DNA of 64,000 bases from Dehalococcoidales bacterium (GCA_009937255.1 JAACCT010000037.1:1-64000); one strand, 5' to 3'; positions 18,075 to 28,021 are shown, counted from the stretch's first letter. Translations and numbers: made by a program. Notes: a model not told the origin generated them from the sequence alone.

Positions 18075-18899
18075 ATGTCAAACCAATCACAAAGTGAACA
18101 ATATGCATTCAATGCTTTTGCAAATCTACCTTTTTATAGTTCAATCAATTCAGAATTTGTTGAACTTGCAGATATTTACGATAGAAAAGCAATAGTTGAT
18201 CTTGGATGTGGAACTGGAAATATTACTAAATTAATATTAGAAAAAATAATATCTGCAAAAGAATCAGTAATTTATGCTGTTGATACTTCAAAAAGTGCTT
18301 TAAAAACTGCCGCAAGTGAACTTGAAAATAATCCTATAGTAAAATTTGTACATTCAGAAGTTCAAAATTTAACTGATGCTGTAAAAGATAAAGCTGATGC
18401 AATGATTTATTGCAATTCAATTCATTATGTTCCTGATAAGATTCAATTGCTTAAAGATATTGGTAATAAATTATCAAATAATGGTGTATTAGCATTTAAC
18501 ACATCTTTTTATGAAGGTTCTCATCCAACAGAATCTCATCAATTTTACAGAAAATGGATGTTTAGATCTCTAAGACTACTAAATAAAGATTATAATTTGA
18601 AACCTGTTAAGAGTGAAAAAGTTTCATCGAGAAAACAACTAACTCCAGAAGATTATAAGTCTCTATTAGAAAATACTGGATATAAAATTGAGCACATGAA
18701 AGCAAGTGCATATCAAGTTCCTATTGATGGCTTTCATTATATAAGTGAATTTAAAGACTGGATTGAAGGAGTGTTACCAGGTGTGCCACTTGAAATAGGG
18801 AAAAAAACCTTACAAAAAGCTCTTAAGGAAGTTTTCAGTGAAATGTCTTTGACAACAGTTCCAAGAAATTGGTTGTCCGTAAGAGCAGTGAAAGCCTAG
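18075..18899 (+). CDS. Class I SAM-dependent methyltransferase
   Basis: 274 aa. Seen: motif I VDLGCGTGNITKLIL (about residues 39-53), an acidic motif II AVDTSKSALKTA, and the post-I region AMIYCNSIHYVPDKIQLLKDIG, the ordinary Rossmann methyltransferase order. The C-terminal half (FRSLRLLNKDYNLKP; PVDGFHYISEF-like) is a substrate domain I cannot assign. Acceptor unknown; small-molecule and lipid methyltransferases both look like this. It is divergent from modA and convergent with carB, overlapping it by 4 nt. Confidence 0.85.
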   Translation: MSNQSQSEQYAFNAFANLPFYSSINSEFVELADIYDRKAIVDLGCGTGNITKLILEKIISAKESVIYAVDTSKSALKTAASELENNPIVKFVHSEVQNLTDAVKDKADAMIYCNSIHYVPDKIQLLKDIGNKLSNNGVLAFNTSFYEGSHPTESHQFYRKWMFRSLRLLNKDYNLKPVKSEKVSSRKQLTPEDYKSLLENTGYKIEHMKASAYQVPIDGFHYISEFKDWIEGVLPGVPLEIGKKTLQKALKEVFSEMSLTTVPRNWLSVRAVKA

Positions 18900-21800
18900 C
18901 CATTTTTCAAGTAATCATCTACAGTTCCAACTTTAAAAGATTTAGTAAAGTTGTTAGCTATAGTCGCATAAGCTGTATCTATTGAAGTGTAGCAAGGAAT
19001 AGAAAATTCTGTTGCTTTTCTTCTTATATGATATCCATCTTGCATAGAAGATCTATTACCTGTAACAGTATTCAATACTGCTCCAACATTACCCTGATTA
19101 ATAACATCTAAAACAGTTGGAGATTGAGATAAAATTTTGTTAACCATTGTTGAGTCAATTCCAAGGGATTTTATAAAATTATGAGTCCCTTCTGTGGCGT
19201 ACATTTTATTCCCATTAGCAGCTAGTTTTTTTATAAAACCAACAGAATCTTCTTTATCTCTATCTGCTATAGATAATAAAAAGTTCGTTTGGGGATTTAT
19301 TTCCATTCCAGCTCCAATCATAGCTTTTTTCATAGCATCAGGTAAATTATCATCAATTCCCATTACTTCTCCTGTAGATTTCATTTCTGGTCCAAGATAA
19401 GTATCTACTCCAGATAGTTTAGACATAGAAAAAACTGGAGATTTTACAGCAAATAATTTTTTTTCTTTGATCAAACCTGTACCATATTTCAAGTTTTTCA
19501 ATTTCTCTCCAAGCATAACTTTTATTGCTAAATCAATCATTGGAACGTCAGTTACTTTAGAGATAAAAGGTATTGTTCTGCTCGATCTAGGATTTACTTC
19601 TATTACATATAAAACTGATTTTTCTTGAAATTTATTTAAATCTTTATTATCAAAAAAAGATTTTTTTGATCTCTTAACTATGAACTGAATATTCATTAAC
19701 CCTTCAATACCTAATGTTTTACCTAAGCTTTCTGTAGCATTAATTATTGATTTTTTTTCATCTGATGAAAGATCATATGCAGGATAAACAGCTGTACTGT
19801 CTCCTGAATGCACTCCTGCCCTTTCAACATGTTGCATAATTCCTGGAATTAATACATTTTCTTTATCACAAACAGCATCAATTTCAATTTCAATTCCATC
19901 AATATATTGATCAACTAATATAGTTTGACCAGGTACAAAATTTTGAGCTCTAGTAAAATATCTTTTAAGTTCAGTTTCTGAATGGACTATTTCCATCGCT
20001 CTTCCACCTAAAACATAAGATGGTCTTACCATGACAGGATAACCTACTTTATTAGCTATCTCTATTGCTTCAGAAAGCTTAATAGTTACTGAACCTTTTG
20101 GTTGTAAGACTCCTGCTTTTTCAGCAATTTTCTCAAAGCTACCTCTTTCTGAAGCTAAATTAATTACATTAGCTGATGATCCTAATATTGGAAATTTATT
20201 TCTTCCTAAATCTTGTGACATATTGATAGCAGTTTGACCTCCAAACTGAACTAATGTTTTGGATAATTTATTATCTAAAGATTCATTCTCAATAATATCT
20301 AAAACACTTTCAGAATCTAAAGGCTCAAAATATAAACGTGAAGAAGTATCAAAATCAGTTGAAACAGTTTCTGGGTTTGAATTGATTAAAATTGATTTAA
20401 CACCACTTTTTAACAAACTTCTAGAAGCATGAACTGAACAATAATCAAATTCTATCCCTTGACCAATTCTTATAGGGCCAGATCCAAGAACTATTGCTTT
20501 TTCCCCTTCTAAAGGAGTAGCTTCATTTTCATCTTCATAAGTACTGTAGAAATATGTTGTAATTGCCTCAAATTCAGCAGCACAAGTATCAACCATTTTA
20601 TAGGTTGGGGTAATATTATGTTCTTTTCTAAAGTTTCTAACATCAATTTCACTAATATTTTTTAATTTAGAAATATAACTATCAGAAAATCCTAATTCTT
20701 TAGATTCTAAAATGATTTCTTTTGAAAGTTCTTTATTAATTATGTTTTTTTCATGATTAATTATTTTTTCTATAGCGTTTGTAAACCAAAAATCAATATA
20801 TGTCCTTTTTGTCTCTTCTAATGCTGAAGATCCATTTCGTATTCTATGAGCAATATCCCAAATTCTTTCATCCATAGGAAGATTTGATTCTTCATAGTCA
20901 GGTTTAAATAATAAATCAGGCTTATTATTTTCAAGTGATCTAATAGATTTTAATAGAGCAGCTTCAAAAGATCTTTCAATTCCCATAACTTCACCTGTAG
21001 CTTTCATTTGTGTTCCTAATGTTCTATCTGCATCAGGAAATTTATCAAAAGGCCATCTTGGAATTTTAACAACACAATAATCTAAAGAAGGTTCAAAAAC
21101 TGAAAAAGTTTTTCCTGTTACAGGATTTGTAATTTCATCTAAATTTTTTCCCACTGCTATTTTTGAAGCTATTCTAGCTATAGGATATCCTGTTGCTTTT
21201 GATGCAAGTGCAGAAGATCTAGAAACACGCGGATTTACTTCTATAATGTAGTATTCTGGATCATTAGCAAAGTTATCTCCTATAGCCTTTTTCACTTCTT
21301 TAGAAGGTTTTAATGCAAGTTGAACATTACACCCACCTTTAATCTCAAGTTTAGAAATTATTTCTAAACTTGCAGTTCTAAGCATTTGGTATTCTTTATC
21401 ATTTAGTGTTTGAGAAGGAGCTACTACTATAGAGTCTCCAGTATGAACACCCATAGGATCTAAATTTTCCATATTACAAATAGTAATAACATTTCCAACA
21501 TTATCTCTCATAACCTCATATTCTACTTCTTTCCATCCAACTAATGATTTTTCAATCAAAACTTGTCCTACTCTGGAAAGACTAATTCCATGATTTGCAA
21601 TTTCAACAAGTTCATTTTTATTTTTTGCTATGCCTCCACCAGTACCTCCTAATGTATAGGCAGGTCTTATAACTACTGGATATCCAATTTGATCTGCTGC
21701 ATTTTTTGCATCAGAAATATTATTAACAGCTATTGAAGGTGGAGTAGGTTGGTTGATTTCTATCAAAAAAGATCTAAATTTATCTCTATCTTCAGCTACT

Positions 21801-22159
21801 TCTATAGAGGTAATACTTGTACCTAGTATTTTTACATTATATTTTTCTAAAATACCAAGATTATTTAATTCTGAAGTTAAATTTAAACCTGTTTGACCTC
21901 CTAAAGTCCCTAATATACCGAAAGGTTTTTCTTTTTTTATAATACTTTCAACAATTTCTGGAGTAATAGGCTCTATATAAATCCTATCTGCCATCTCTTT
22001 ATCAGTCATAATCGTAGCTGGATTAGAATTAATCAAAACCACTCTATAACCTTCTTCTCTTAATGATTTACATGCTTGAGCTCCTGCATAATCAAATTCA
22101 GCAGCCTGCCCTATAATAATTGGTCCAGAACCTACAACTAATACTGTATTATTTTTCAT
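18896..22159 (-). CDS. carB: Carbamoyl-phosphate synthase large subunit
   Basis: Makes carbamoyl phosphate from bicarbonate, ammonia passed from CarA, and two ATP. 1087 aa, full length, with the expected duplicated ATP-grasp architecture: the first half starts VLVVGSGPIIIGQAAEFDYAGAQA and the second half AIVLGSGPIRIGQGIEFDYCSVHA. Each has its own ATP-binding glycine loop (TLGGTGGGIAKN; YVLGGRAMEIV) and metal site (IEVNPRVSRSSALASKATG; IEVNPRSSRTIPFISKVT). The C-terminal 150 residues form the MGS-like allosteric domain. Last gene of pyrR-pyrB-pyrC-carA-carB, adjacent to carA. Confidence 0.98.
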   Translation of the reverse strand: MKNNTVLVVGSGPIIIGQAAEFDYAGAQACKSLREEGYRVVLINSNPATIMTDKEMADRIYIEPITPEIVESIIKKEKPFGILGTLGGQTGLNLTSELNNLGILEKYNVKILGTSITSIEVAEDRDKFRSFLIEINQPTPPSIAVNNISDAKNAADQIGYPVVIRPAYTLGGTGGGIAKNKNELVEIANHGISLSRVGQVLIEKSLVGWKEVEYEVMRDNVGNVITICNMENLDPMGVHTGDSIVVAPSQTLNDKEYQMLRTASLEIISKLEIKGGCNVQLALKPSKEVKKAIGDNFANDPEYYIIEVNPRVSRSSALASKATGYPIARIASKIAVGKNLDEITNPVTGKTFSVFEPSLDYCVVKIPRWPFDKFPDADRTLGTQMKATGEVMGIERSFEAALLKSIRSLENNKPDLLFKPDYEESNLPMDERIWDIAHRIRNGSSALEETKRTYIDFWFTNAIEKIINHEKNIINKELSKEIILESKELGFSDSYISKLKNISEIDVRNFRKEHNITPTYKMVDTCAAEFEAITTYFYSTYEDENEATPLEGEKAIVLGSGPIRIGQGIEFDYCSVHASRSLLKSGVKSILINSNPETVSTDFDTSSRLYFEPLDSESVLDIIENESLDNKLSKTLVQFGGQTAINMSQDLGRNKFPILGSSANVINLASERGSFEKIAEKAGVLQPKGSVTIKLSEAIEIANKVGYPVMVRPSYVLGGRAMEIVHSETELKRYFTRAQNFVPGQTILVDQYIDGIEIEIDAVCDKENVLIPGIMQHVERAGVHSGDSTAVYPAYDLSSDEKKSIINATESLGKTLGIEGLMNIQFIVKRSKKSFFDNKDLNKFQEKSVLYVIEVNPRSSRTIPFISKVTDVPMIDLAIKVMLGEKLKNLKYGTGLIKEKKLFAVKSPVFSMSKLSGVDTYLGPEMKSTGEVMGIDDNLPDAMKKAMIGAGMEINPQTNFLLSIADRDKEDSVGFIKKLAANGNKMYATEGTHNFIKSLGIDSTMVNKILSQSPTVLDVINQGNVGAVLNTVTGNRSSMQDGYHIRRKATEFSIPCYTSIDTAYATIANNFTKSFKVGTVDDYLKNG

Positions 22160-23251
22160 TTATTTACCTTTATATTGGTTTATTTTTTCTACAAATTCAT
22201 CAAATATATACTCTGAATCTTTTGGTCCAGGTGAGGCTTCAGAGTGATATTGTATAGAAAAAACAGGAAGTTTTTTATGATTAAGGCCCGAAACAGTTCC
22301 ATCATTCATATTTGTATGAGTAATTTCTAGATCACTATGAATATTCTTATTTGACACAGCATATCCATGGTTTTGAGAAGTTACATATACCCTATTTTGT
22401 TTTATATCTTTTACCGGTTGGTTACCACCTCTATGACCAAAAGGAAGCTTAAATGTTTGTAAACCAAAAGATTTTGCAATTAATTGATGTCCCAAGCATA
22501 TACCTAATATAGGAGTTCCTGAATCAATTAATTTCTTAATATTTGGAATTAAATTATCTAAATTTTTTGGATCACCTGGTCCTGGAGATAAAACAATACC
22601 ATCAGGTTTTTCAAATAAAATTTCTTCAGCCTTAGAGTCATAAGGAAAAATATTTACAGCACAATTTCTTTTTTTCAATAATCGTAAAATATTATTTTTA
22701 ACTCCAAGATCTAATACAGAAATTTTTATATCAAAGTCATTTTTTTTATCATAAATAATTTCTTTTCTAGAAACTTGAGATACAAAATTTTCTTCATCAT
22801 AATGTTTAATTGAGTTTATTTTATTTAAAATATTTTTTAAGCTATTATCAGAGGTTATAGCTCCCATCATTACTCCTGCATTTCTAATTTGTTTTACAAT
22901 TGATCTTGTATCTAAACCATAAATACCAGGGATTTTATTTTCTAACAAATATTGATCAAGATTCATTACAGAATTATTATGAGATGGTTTCTCACAAAAC
23001 TGTCTTACAACAAATCCTTGTACTTGAATTTCGGATGATTCCACATCTTCTTTACTAATTCCATAGTTACCTATGAGTGGATAAGTAGGTATTAGTATTT
23101 GTCCTCTATAAGATGGATCAGTTAACATTTCTTGATAACCAGTCATAGATGTGTTAAAAACTACTTCTCCAATAATCTCTTTTTCAAATCCGAAAGAAAA
23201 GCCATTATAAATAGAACCATCTTGTAATACTAGATTTATTTTTTTAATCAT
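22160..23251 (-). CDS. carA: Carbamoyl-phosphate synthase small subunit
   Basis: Glutamine amidotransferase that supplies ammonia to CarB. 363 aa, normal. Seen: the N-terminal CPSase small-chain domain (GEVVFNTSMTGYQEMLTDPSYRGQI) and a class-I glutaminase with the nucleophile elbow ILGICLGHQLIA and the catalytic His-x-Glu in QYHSEASPGP. Its start overlaps the pyrC stop by 1 nt and its stop abuts carB, so translation is coupled. Confidence 0.98.
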   Translation of the reverse strand: MIKKINLVLQDGSIYNGFSFGFEKEIIGEVVFNTSMTGYQEMLTDPSYRGQILIPTYPLIGNYGISKEDVESSEIQVQGFVVRQFCEKPSHNNSVMNLDQYLLENKIPGIYGLDTRSIVKQIRNAGVMMGAITSDNSLKNILNKINSIKHYDEENFVSQVSRKEIIYDKKNDFDIKISVLDLGVKNNILRLLKKRNCAVNIFPYDSKAEEILFEKPDGIVLSPGPGDPKNLDNLIPNIKKLIDSGTPILGICLGHQLIAKSFGLQTFKLPFGHRGGNQPVKDIKQNRVYVTSQNHGYAVSNKNIHSDLEITHTNMNDGTVSGLNHKKLPVFSIQYHSEASPGPKDSEYIFDEFVEKINQYKGK

Positions 23252-24579
23252 TAGTGCTCCTTATAAACAATTTTTCCTCCATATATCGTCATATAAACTT
23301 TCCCAAAAAGTTCTGAGTTGATTAGTGGAGAATTTATACTTTTAGACAAAAAGGTTTTTTTACTAACTATAAAAGATTTACTTTCATCTATGATTGTAAA
23401 ATCAGCTTCGTAGCCTTTTTTAATTTTTCCTACTTTTAAATTCATAATTTTATTAAGTAATTCCCCTGGTGCATTAGACATAAATTTAATGACTTCTTGA
23501 ATGCTAAGTTCTTCATTATTAACTAAAGTAAGCATTGTAGAAAGAGCTAATTCTGCACCATTAATTCCAGCAGGTGCATCTTCAAAAGTATTTAATTTAT
23601 CACCTTGAGAATGAGGAGCATGATCAGTTGCAATTAAATTAATAGTTCCATCTTTTAATGCACTGATTAACTCTTTTCTATCTTCTTCGGTTCTTAAAGG
23701 AGGATTAACTCTAGTATTAGTATCATATGAATTTAAATTAAGAAATTCAGGAACATTTCCTTTTAATCCATATGTCCAAAGTTCATTCATAAATAAATGG
23801 TGAGGAGTTACTTCTGCAATAATATTAATTCCTAATTTTTTAGCATTTCTGATAAGTTCAATACTTTTTTTTGAAGATATATGTTGAAAATAAAGAGAAT
23901 ATTTATTTTTCTTAGCAATTTTAATATCTCTTTCAATTATTTTTGACTCAGCTTCGCTAGAACGAGGATTTAGTCCTAGTCTTATAGATATAGGGCTGTC
24001 ATTGATTACACCATTATTTATCAAATCTGTATCTTCACAGTGCTGAAAAATCAATTTGTTATTATTTTTAGCTTTTAATAATCCTTTTGTAAATAACTCA
24101 GGATTTTCTACAACATCTCCATCGTCACTAAAACCTACTACTCCATAATTTGACAAAGCATCAATATCAACTAGCTTTTCCCCTTTTCTTCCTACTGTTA
24201 CAGAAGCTGTTTGCAAAACTCTTATTGAAGCATTTTTATTTATAATATCTTTTTGTTTTTCTAAAACTTCCACACAATCCATAGTAGGTGTTGTATTTGC
24301 CATCATTAAAACTGTCGTAAATCCTCCTTTTGCAGAAGATTTCGAACCAGATTCTATATTTTCTTTATAAGTTTCTCCAGGATCTCTATAGTGAACATGT
24401 AAATCAATTAAGCCAGGGATTAATGTTTTTTTATTGAGATCAATGATTTCTAAATTACTAATATCTATATTTTTAGAAATTTGAATAATTTTTCCATCAT
24501 CAATTAACAGATCAGAGATTTCATTTAAATTTTCAGAAGGATCTATAATTTTTGCATTTTTGATTATAAATTTTTTCAT
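23251..24579 (-). CDS. pyrC: Dihydroorotase (class I)
   Basis: Cyclises carbamoyl-aspartate to dihydroorotate. 442 aa, the length of class-I (type B) enzymes. Seen: the metal-binding LIDLHVHYRDPGETYKE, FQHCEDTDL, the helix HHLFMNE, and the late aspartate motif LIATDHAPHSQGDK. A lysine ligand position is not called. It follows pyrB by 4 nt and runs into carA. Confidence 0.96.
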   Translation of the reverse strand: MKKFIIKNAKIIDPSENLNEISDLLIDDGKIIQISKNIDISNLEIIDLNKKTLIPGLIDLHVHYRDPGETYKENIESGSKSSAKGGFTTVLMMANTTPTMDCVEVLEKQKDIINKNASIRVLQTASVTVGRKGEKLVDIDALSNYGVVGFSDDGDVVENPELFTKGLLKAKNNNKLIFQHCEDTDLINNGVINDSPISIRLGLNPRSSEAESKIIERDIKIAKKNKYSLYFQHISSKKSIELIRNAKKLGINIIAEVTPHHLFMNELWTYGLKGNVPEFLNLNSYDTNTRVNPPLRTEEDRKELISALKDGTINLIATDHAPHSQGDKLNTFEDAPAGINGAELALSTMLTLVNNEELSIQEVIKFMSNAPGELLNKIMNLKVGKIKKGYEADFTIIDESKSFIVSKKTFLSKSINSPLINSELFGKVYMTIYGGKIVYKEH

Positions 24580-24583
24580 AAAT

Positions 24584-25513
24584 CTATTTACCTAATAAAC
24601 TTTCTATAATAATTTGCCTAACATATACTCCATTTTTAACTTGGTTATTGATTAAAGATTTATCAGAGTGAACTAGTTTATGAGAAATTTCAATTTCTTC
24701 ATTAACTGGACCTGGATGCATAATTAATACATTTTTTTTACATTTTTCTATTAAATCTTCATCAATTTTCCAATTATTTTGATATTTCTCAAAATCAACA
24801 TCAAAATTATTATTAAATCTTTCTTTTTGAATTCTTAAGGGCATAATTATATCTGAATTTAGTATTGGTTTTTCAAGTTCATCATAAATTTTTATTTTTC
24901 CTGAATTTTTTTTATTTAGAAATTCATATGCCTGTAAAATCTCATCTGATATTAATTCTTTAGGTCCTAAAATATTTACATTACAACCCATTTTTATAAA
25001 TCCTATAATATTTGATCTAGCTACCCTACTAAAAATAAAATCGCCCACAATAGAAATTTCTAAATTATCAAAGTTTTTATTTTTTTCATAAATAGTGAAT
25101 AAATCTGCAATAGTTTGAGTAGGATGAGCATGCGAACCATCTCCAGCATTGAGAACTGACGAGGTTACATGTTTAGCTGCAAAGTGTGAAGCTCCTGATG
25201 AGGGATGTCTAATAATAATTAAATCCATACCAATACTATCAATAGTTTTGAGGGTATTGTAAAAAGATTCACCTTTATTTTTACTAGATTTTGAACCATC
25301 TAAATTATGAAATTTCAGTCCTAAGTTATTTGAAGCTTTTTCAAAGCTAAGCTTAGTTCTTGTTGAATCTTCATAAAAAAGTGCACAAATATTTTTATTA
25401 AAATTTTCTTTCCTATTACTAATTTTAAGTTTTGATGTTTTATTAAGAATTTCTAAAATATAGTCTTTTTCAAAAAGATCTACATCCAAAAAATGTTTTT
25501 TTAAATCACTCAT
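24584..25513 (-). CDS. pyrB: Aspartate carbamoyltransferase catalytic subunit
   Basis: Joins carbamoyl phosphate and aspartate, the committed pyrimidine step. 309 aa. Seen: carbamoyl-phosphate loop FYEDSTRTKLSFEKA (family F-x-E-x-S-T-R-T), the HPTQTIADLFTIYE segment, and the C-terminal MHPGPVNEEIEIS aspartate-binding loop. No regulatory subunit (pyrI) is present. Its start overlaps pyrR by 8 nt, so it is probably translationally coupled to the PyrR-controlled leader. Confidence 0.97.
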   Translation of the reverse strand: MSDLKKHFLDVDLFEKDYILEILNKTSKLKISNRKENFNKNICALFYEDSTRTKLSFEKASNNLGLKFHNLDGSKSSKNKGESFYNTLKTIDSIGMDLIIIRHPSSGASHFAAKHVTSSVLNAGDGSHAHPTQTIADLFTIYEKNKNFDNLEISIVGDFIFSRVARSNIIGFIKMGCNVNILGPKELISDEILQAYEFLNKKNSGKIKIYDELEKPILNSDIIMPLRIQKERFNNNFDVDFEKYQNNWKIDEDLIEKCKKNVLIMHPGPVNEEIEISHKLVHSDKSLINNQVKNGVYVRQIIIESLLGK

Positions 25514-26069
25514 TGATATGTGTCTCTTCTTTATATAGTTCTATCTTGTCTACTCCATCAATTTCTTTCATTGAAACTTTCACATGCTCATTATTAGAGG
25601 TTGGGATATTTTTACCAACAAAATCTGGCCTTATAGTAACTTCTCTATGGCCTCTATCAATTAGTGCTGCAAGCTTGATATTATTTGGTCTACCTAGAGT
25701 AAAAATAGCTTCCAAAGAAGCCCTTATAGTCCTTCCCGTAAATAAAACATCATCAATTAATACTAAATTTTTATCCTGTACAGAAATTTCAATATTTAAA
25801 GATTTTATTTTATTTGAGGTTTTTATATCATCTCTAAAGAATTTTGTATCAAAAGGATAATAATTTAATGTCGTATTCTCATAGGAACTAATTGCTTCAG
25901 AAATTCTTTTAGCAATATGCTGTCCTCTAGTCTTAATGCCTAAAAGAATTAGATTTTTAGTTCCTTCATTTGATTCAATAATTTCATGTGAAATACGAGC
26001 TATAGCTCTACGAATATCATTTTCATCAAACAGTGTTTTATAATAATATTTATTTTTATCTGTAAACAA
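25506..26069 (-). CDS. pyrR: PyrR regulator / uracil phosphoribosyltransferase
   Basis: UMP-sensing RNA-binding regulator with a phosphoribosyltransferase fold. 187 aa. Seen: RRAIARISHEIIESN near the start, the PRPP-binding motif NLVLIDDVLFTGRTIRASLEAI, and LIDRGHREVTIRPDFVGKNIPTS, the PyrR signature end (R-E-L-P-I-x-x-D-x-V-G-K-N-x-P-T). The start is TTG with AAGGA 6 nt upstream. A PyrR-type hairpin overlaps this ribosome site, implying self-control of pyrR and the four coupled genes downstream. Confidence 0.94.
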   Translation of the reverse strand: MFTDKNKYYYKTLFDENDIRRAIARISHEIIESNEGTKNLILLGIKTRGQHIAKRISEAISSYENTTLNYYPFDTKFFRDDIKTSNKIKSLNIEISVQDKNLVLIDDVLFTGRTIRASLEAIFTLGRPNNIKLAALIDRGHREVTIRPDFVGKNIPTSNNEHVKVSMKEIDGVDKIELYKEETHINE

Positions 26070-26075
26070 AATTTG

Positions 26076-26107
26076 TCCTTGTGGTTTCTCTGAACCCGCT
26101 TAAAGAA
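26076..26107 (-). promoter_or_regulatory. PyrR-binding RNA hairpin overlapping the pyrR ribosome binding site
   Basis: In the minus-strand leader the sequence GGTT-CAGAGA-AACC forms a 4-bp stem capped by the hexaloop CAGAGA, the CNGNGA loop of PyrR binding sites. Below a purine-containing internal bulge (TAAGCG / AC), TTCTT can pair with AAGGA, the Shine-Dalgarno sequence of pyrR. Binding of PyrR-UMP would therefore hold the ribosome site closed. The loop match is seen; the mechanism is inferred from PyrR systems that repress translation. Confidence 0.75.
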
Positions 26108-26121
26108 ATTTGATCAAATAA

Positions 26122-26149
26122 ATAATAACAATTTATGGAAATAATTCAA
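26122..26149 (-). promoter_or_regulatory. Promoter of the pyr operon
   Basis: TTGAAT (-35, 26144-26149) and TATTAT (-10, 26122-26127) with a 16-nt spacer on the minus strand. The predicted start near 26115 gives a leader of about 46 nt containing just the PyrR hairpin and the ribosome site, with no room for a separate attenuator. Confidence 0.6.
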
Positions 26150-26346
26150 CGATTATCTTATTAAATTAAACTTATTAAAGATTTAAATAATTTATAAAAT
26201 ATCAAATTTTAAAGTTTTCTATATAAATAACTGCAATAAGTGGCAATAATACTACCGTTTTTTAATTAACAATATGTGATAAATAACAGATAATAAAAAG
26301 ATAAATAATAGATAATAATAAGATAACTATTTAGGAGGCTAATGCA

Positions 26347-27084
26347 ATGACATTAAATGTTGTTAAAGGAAAATTTATGTGGGCTAAACTCACAAAAAGA
26401 GAACAACTAACTGAAGATTTATGGAAAATGTGGCTTCAACCAGAGGAAAAATTTGATTTTAAACCTGGGCAATATTGCACAATTGGATCAGGTGGAATTG
26501 AAAGAGCATATTCTATAGCTTCTTCTCCAGATGAAGATCAAATAGAGCTGTTTGTTGAACTAGTTCCTCCTCCAGATGGTAATTTGACTCCTCTTTTAAA
26601 TGAACTAAAAGTTGGAGATGCTGTAACTATTAGACCAAGAGCAAAGGGAATTTTTGTACTAAAACCAGATTTTAAGAATCATGTTATGGTTGGAACTGTT
26701 ACTGGTGTTGCACCTTACGTAAGTATGCTTAGAAAACATTTAAAAAATGAAGAATTTTCAAATAATAATTATTATGTACTTGAAGGAGCTTCTTACACTG
26801 ATGAATTTGGCTATGATGAAGAACTTAGAAATTTGGCCGATAATAATAATAATGTTTTATTTGAAGGTTCAATTAGCAGGCCAAATGAAGATAAAAATAA
26901 TAATTGGAAGGGTTTAGAAGGAAGAATTAATAATTTAGTAGTGGCAAAGATGGAAGAATGGGGCATAAAACCAAGTGAAACTATTGTTTATGCATGTGGG
27001 CATCCAGGAATGATAGAAGATGTAAAAGAAAAACTAGAAAATACTGAATATACTTTTCTTGAAGAAAGATTTTGGAAAGATTAA
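26347..27084 (+). CDS. Ferredoxin-NADP reductase-type FAD/NAD(P) oxidoreductase
   Basis: 245 aa, cytosolic flavoprotein. Seen: an FAD-binding barrel with the RAYSIASSP motif (here ERAYSIASSPDED) and a following GNLTPLLNELKVGDAVTIRPRAKG, then an NADP-binding domain beginning VMVGTVTGVAPYVSMLRKH and ending YACGHPGMIEDVKEKL. This is the compact bacterial FNR (Fpr) layout. Electron partner unknown. A strong AGGAGG lies 9 nt upstream of the ATG. Upstream is an AT-rich stretch with short GATAATA-like repeats. The next gene follows by 34 nt and may be cotranscribed. Confidence 0.88.
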   Translation: MTLNVVKGKFMWAKLTKREQLTEDLWKMWLQPEEKFDFKPGQYCTIGSGGIERAYSIASSPDEDQIELFVELVPPPDGNLTPLLNELKVGDAVTIRPRAKGIFVLKPDFKNHVMVGTVTGVAPYVSMLRKHLKNEEFSNNNYYVLEGASYTDEFGYDEELRNLADNNNNVLFEGSISRPNEDKNNNWKGLEGRINNLVVAKMEEWGIKPSETIVYACGHPGMIEDVKEKLENTEYTFLEERFWKD

Positions 27085-27118
27085 ATATAAAAAAATAAAT
27101 TTATAAAAGGAGTAAATT

Positions 27119-28012
27119 ATGGGAGAAAAAATAGCATTTATTGGTTTAGGAATAATGGGAAAGCCAATGGCAAAAAACTTAATTAAAGAAGGATATGAAT
27201 TATATGTATACGATTTATTTCCTGAACCAGTATCAGAATTAGTGAAAGAAGGAGCAACTGCATGTAAATCAGCAGCTGAAGCTTCATCTAATACAAATAT
27301 AACTCTAACTATGGTGCAAGATGGACCTCAAGCAGAGTCTGCTATTACTGGAAAAGGTGGAGTTATAGAAGGAGCATCTAAAGGTCATTTAGTTATTGAT
27401 ATGAGCTCTATTGCACCTGGTGTTTCACAAAGAATTGGAGAAATATGTGATAAAAATGGTGTCAATTTTCTTGATGCTCCAGTTTCTGGAGGAGAACCAT
27501 TCGCAATTTCTGGAGATTTAGCAATAATGGTTGGTGGGTCTGCAGGAGATTTTGAGCAGGCAAAACCTTTATTTGATATTTTAGGTAAATCAGCAATTTT
27601 GTGTGGTAAGCACGGAGCAGGACAAGTAACAAAGTTAGCTAATCAAATATGTGTGGGAGCAAATATTCATGCTCTAGCAGAAGCTTTGGCATTAGCTGCT
27701 AAATCTGGAGTTAACCCAGAAACAGTATATAAGGCGATTGAAGGTGGACTTGCAGGTTCTAATGTAATAAACGCAAAAGCTCCAATGATGGTTGACAGAA
27801 ATTTTGAACCAGGATTCAGAATTGAGTTGCACTATAAAGATATAAATAACGCAATGGAAGCAGCAAGAGACTTAAACTTACCACTACAAGTAACTTCTAA
27901 CTTACAACAAGTTCTTACTAGCTTAATGATCCAAGGTGAAGGAAAAAGTGATCATTCTGCTATTGCAAAATATGTAGAACAATTAGCTGGTGTTGAAATT
28001 AAAAAACATTAG
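27119..28012 (+). CDS. Beta-hydroxyacid dehydrogenase, likely 2-hydroxy-3-oxopropionate (tartronate semialdehyde) reductase type
   Basis: 297 aa NAD(P)-dependent dehydrogenase of the HIBADH family. Seen: dinucleotide loop FIGLGIMGKPMAKNL, substrate motif FLDAPVSGGEPFA, the catalytic-lysine motif GAGQVTKLANQICVG, and FRIELHYKDINNAMEAA near the end. GarR/GlxR-like enzymes reduce tartronate semialdehyde to glycerate; 3-hydroxyisobutyrate dehydrogenase is the main alternative. An AAAGGAG site precedes the ATG. A strong hairpin follows the stop. Confidence 0.88.
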   Translation: MGEKIAFIGLGIMGKPMAKNLIKEGYELYVYDLFPEPVSELVKEGATACKSAAEASSNTNITLTMVQDGPQAESAITGKGGVIEGASKGHLVIDMSSIAPGVSQRIGEICDKNGVNFLDAPVSGGEPFAISGDLAIMVGGSAGDFEQAKPLFDILGKSAILCGKHGAGQVTKLANQICVGANIHALAEALALAAKSGVNPETVYKAIEGGLAGSNVINAKAPMMVDRNFEPGFRIELHYKDINNAMEAARDLNLPLQVTSNLQQVLTSLMIQGEGKSDHSAIAKYVEQLAGVEIKKH

Positions 28013-28021
28013 AGATTAAAA

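Noticed and set aside
25513-25860. Plus-strand 115-aa ORF over pyrR
   Set aside because: Antisense shadow of pyrR; no family resemblance.
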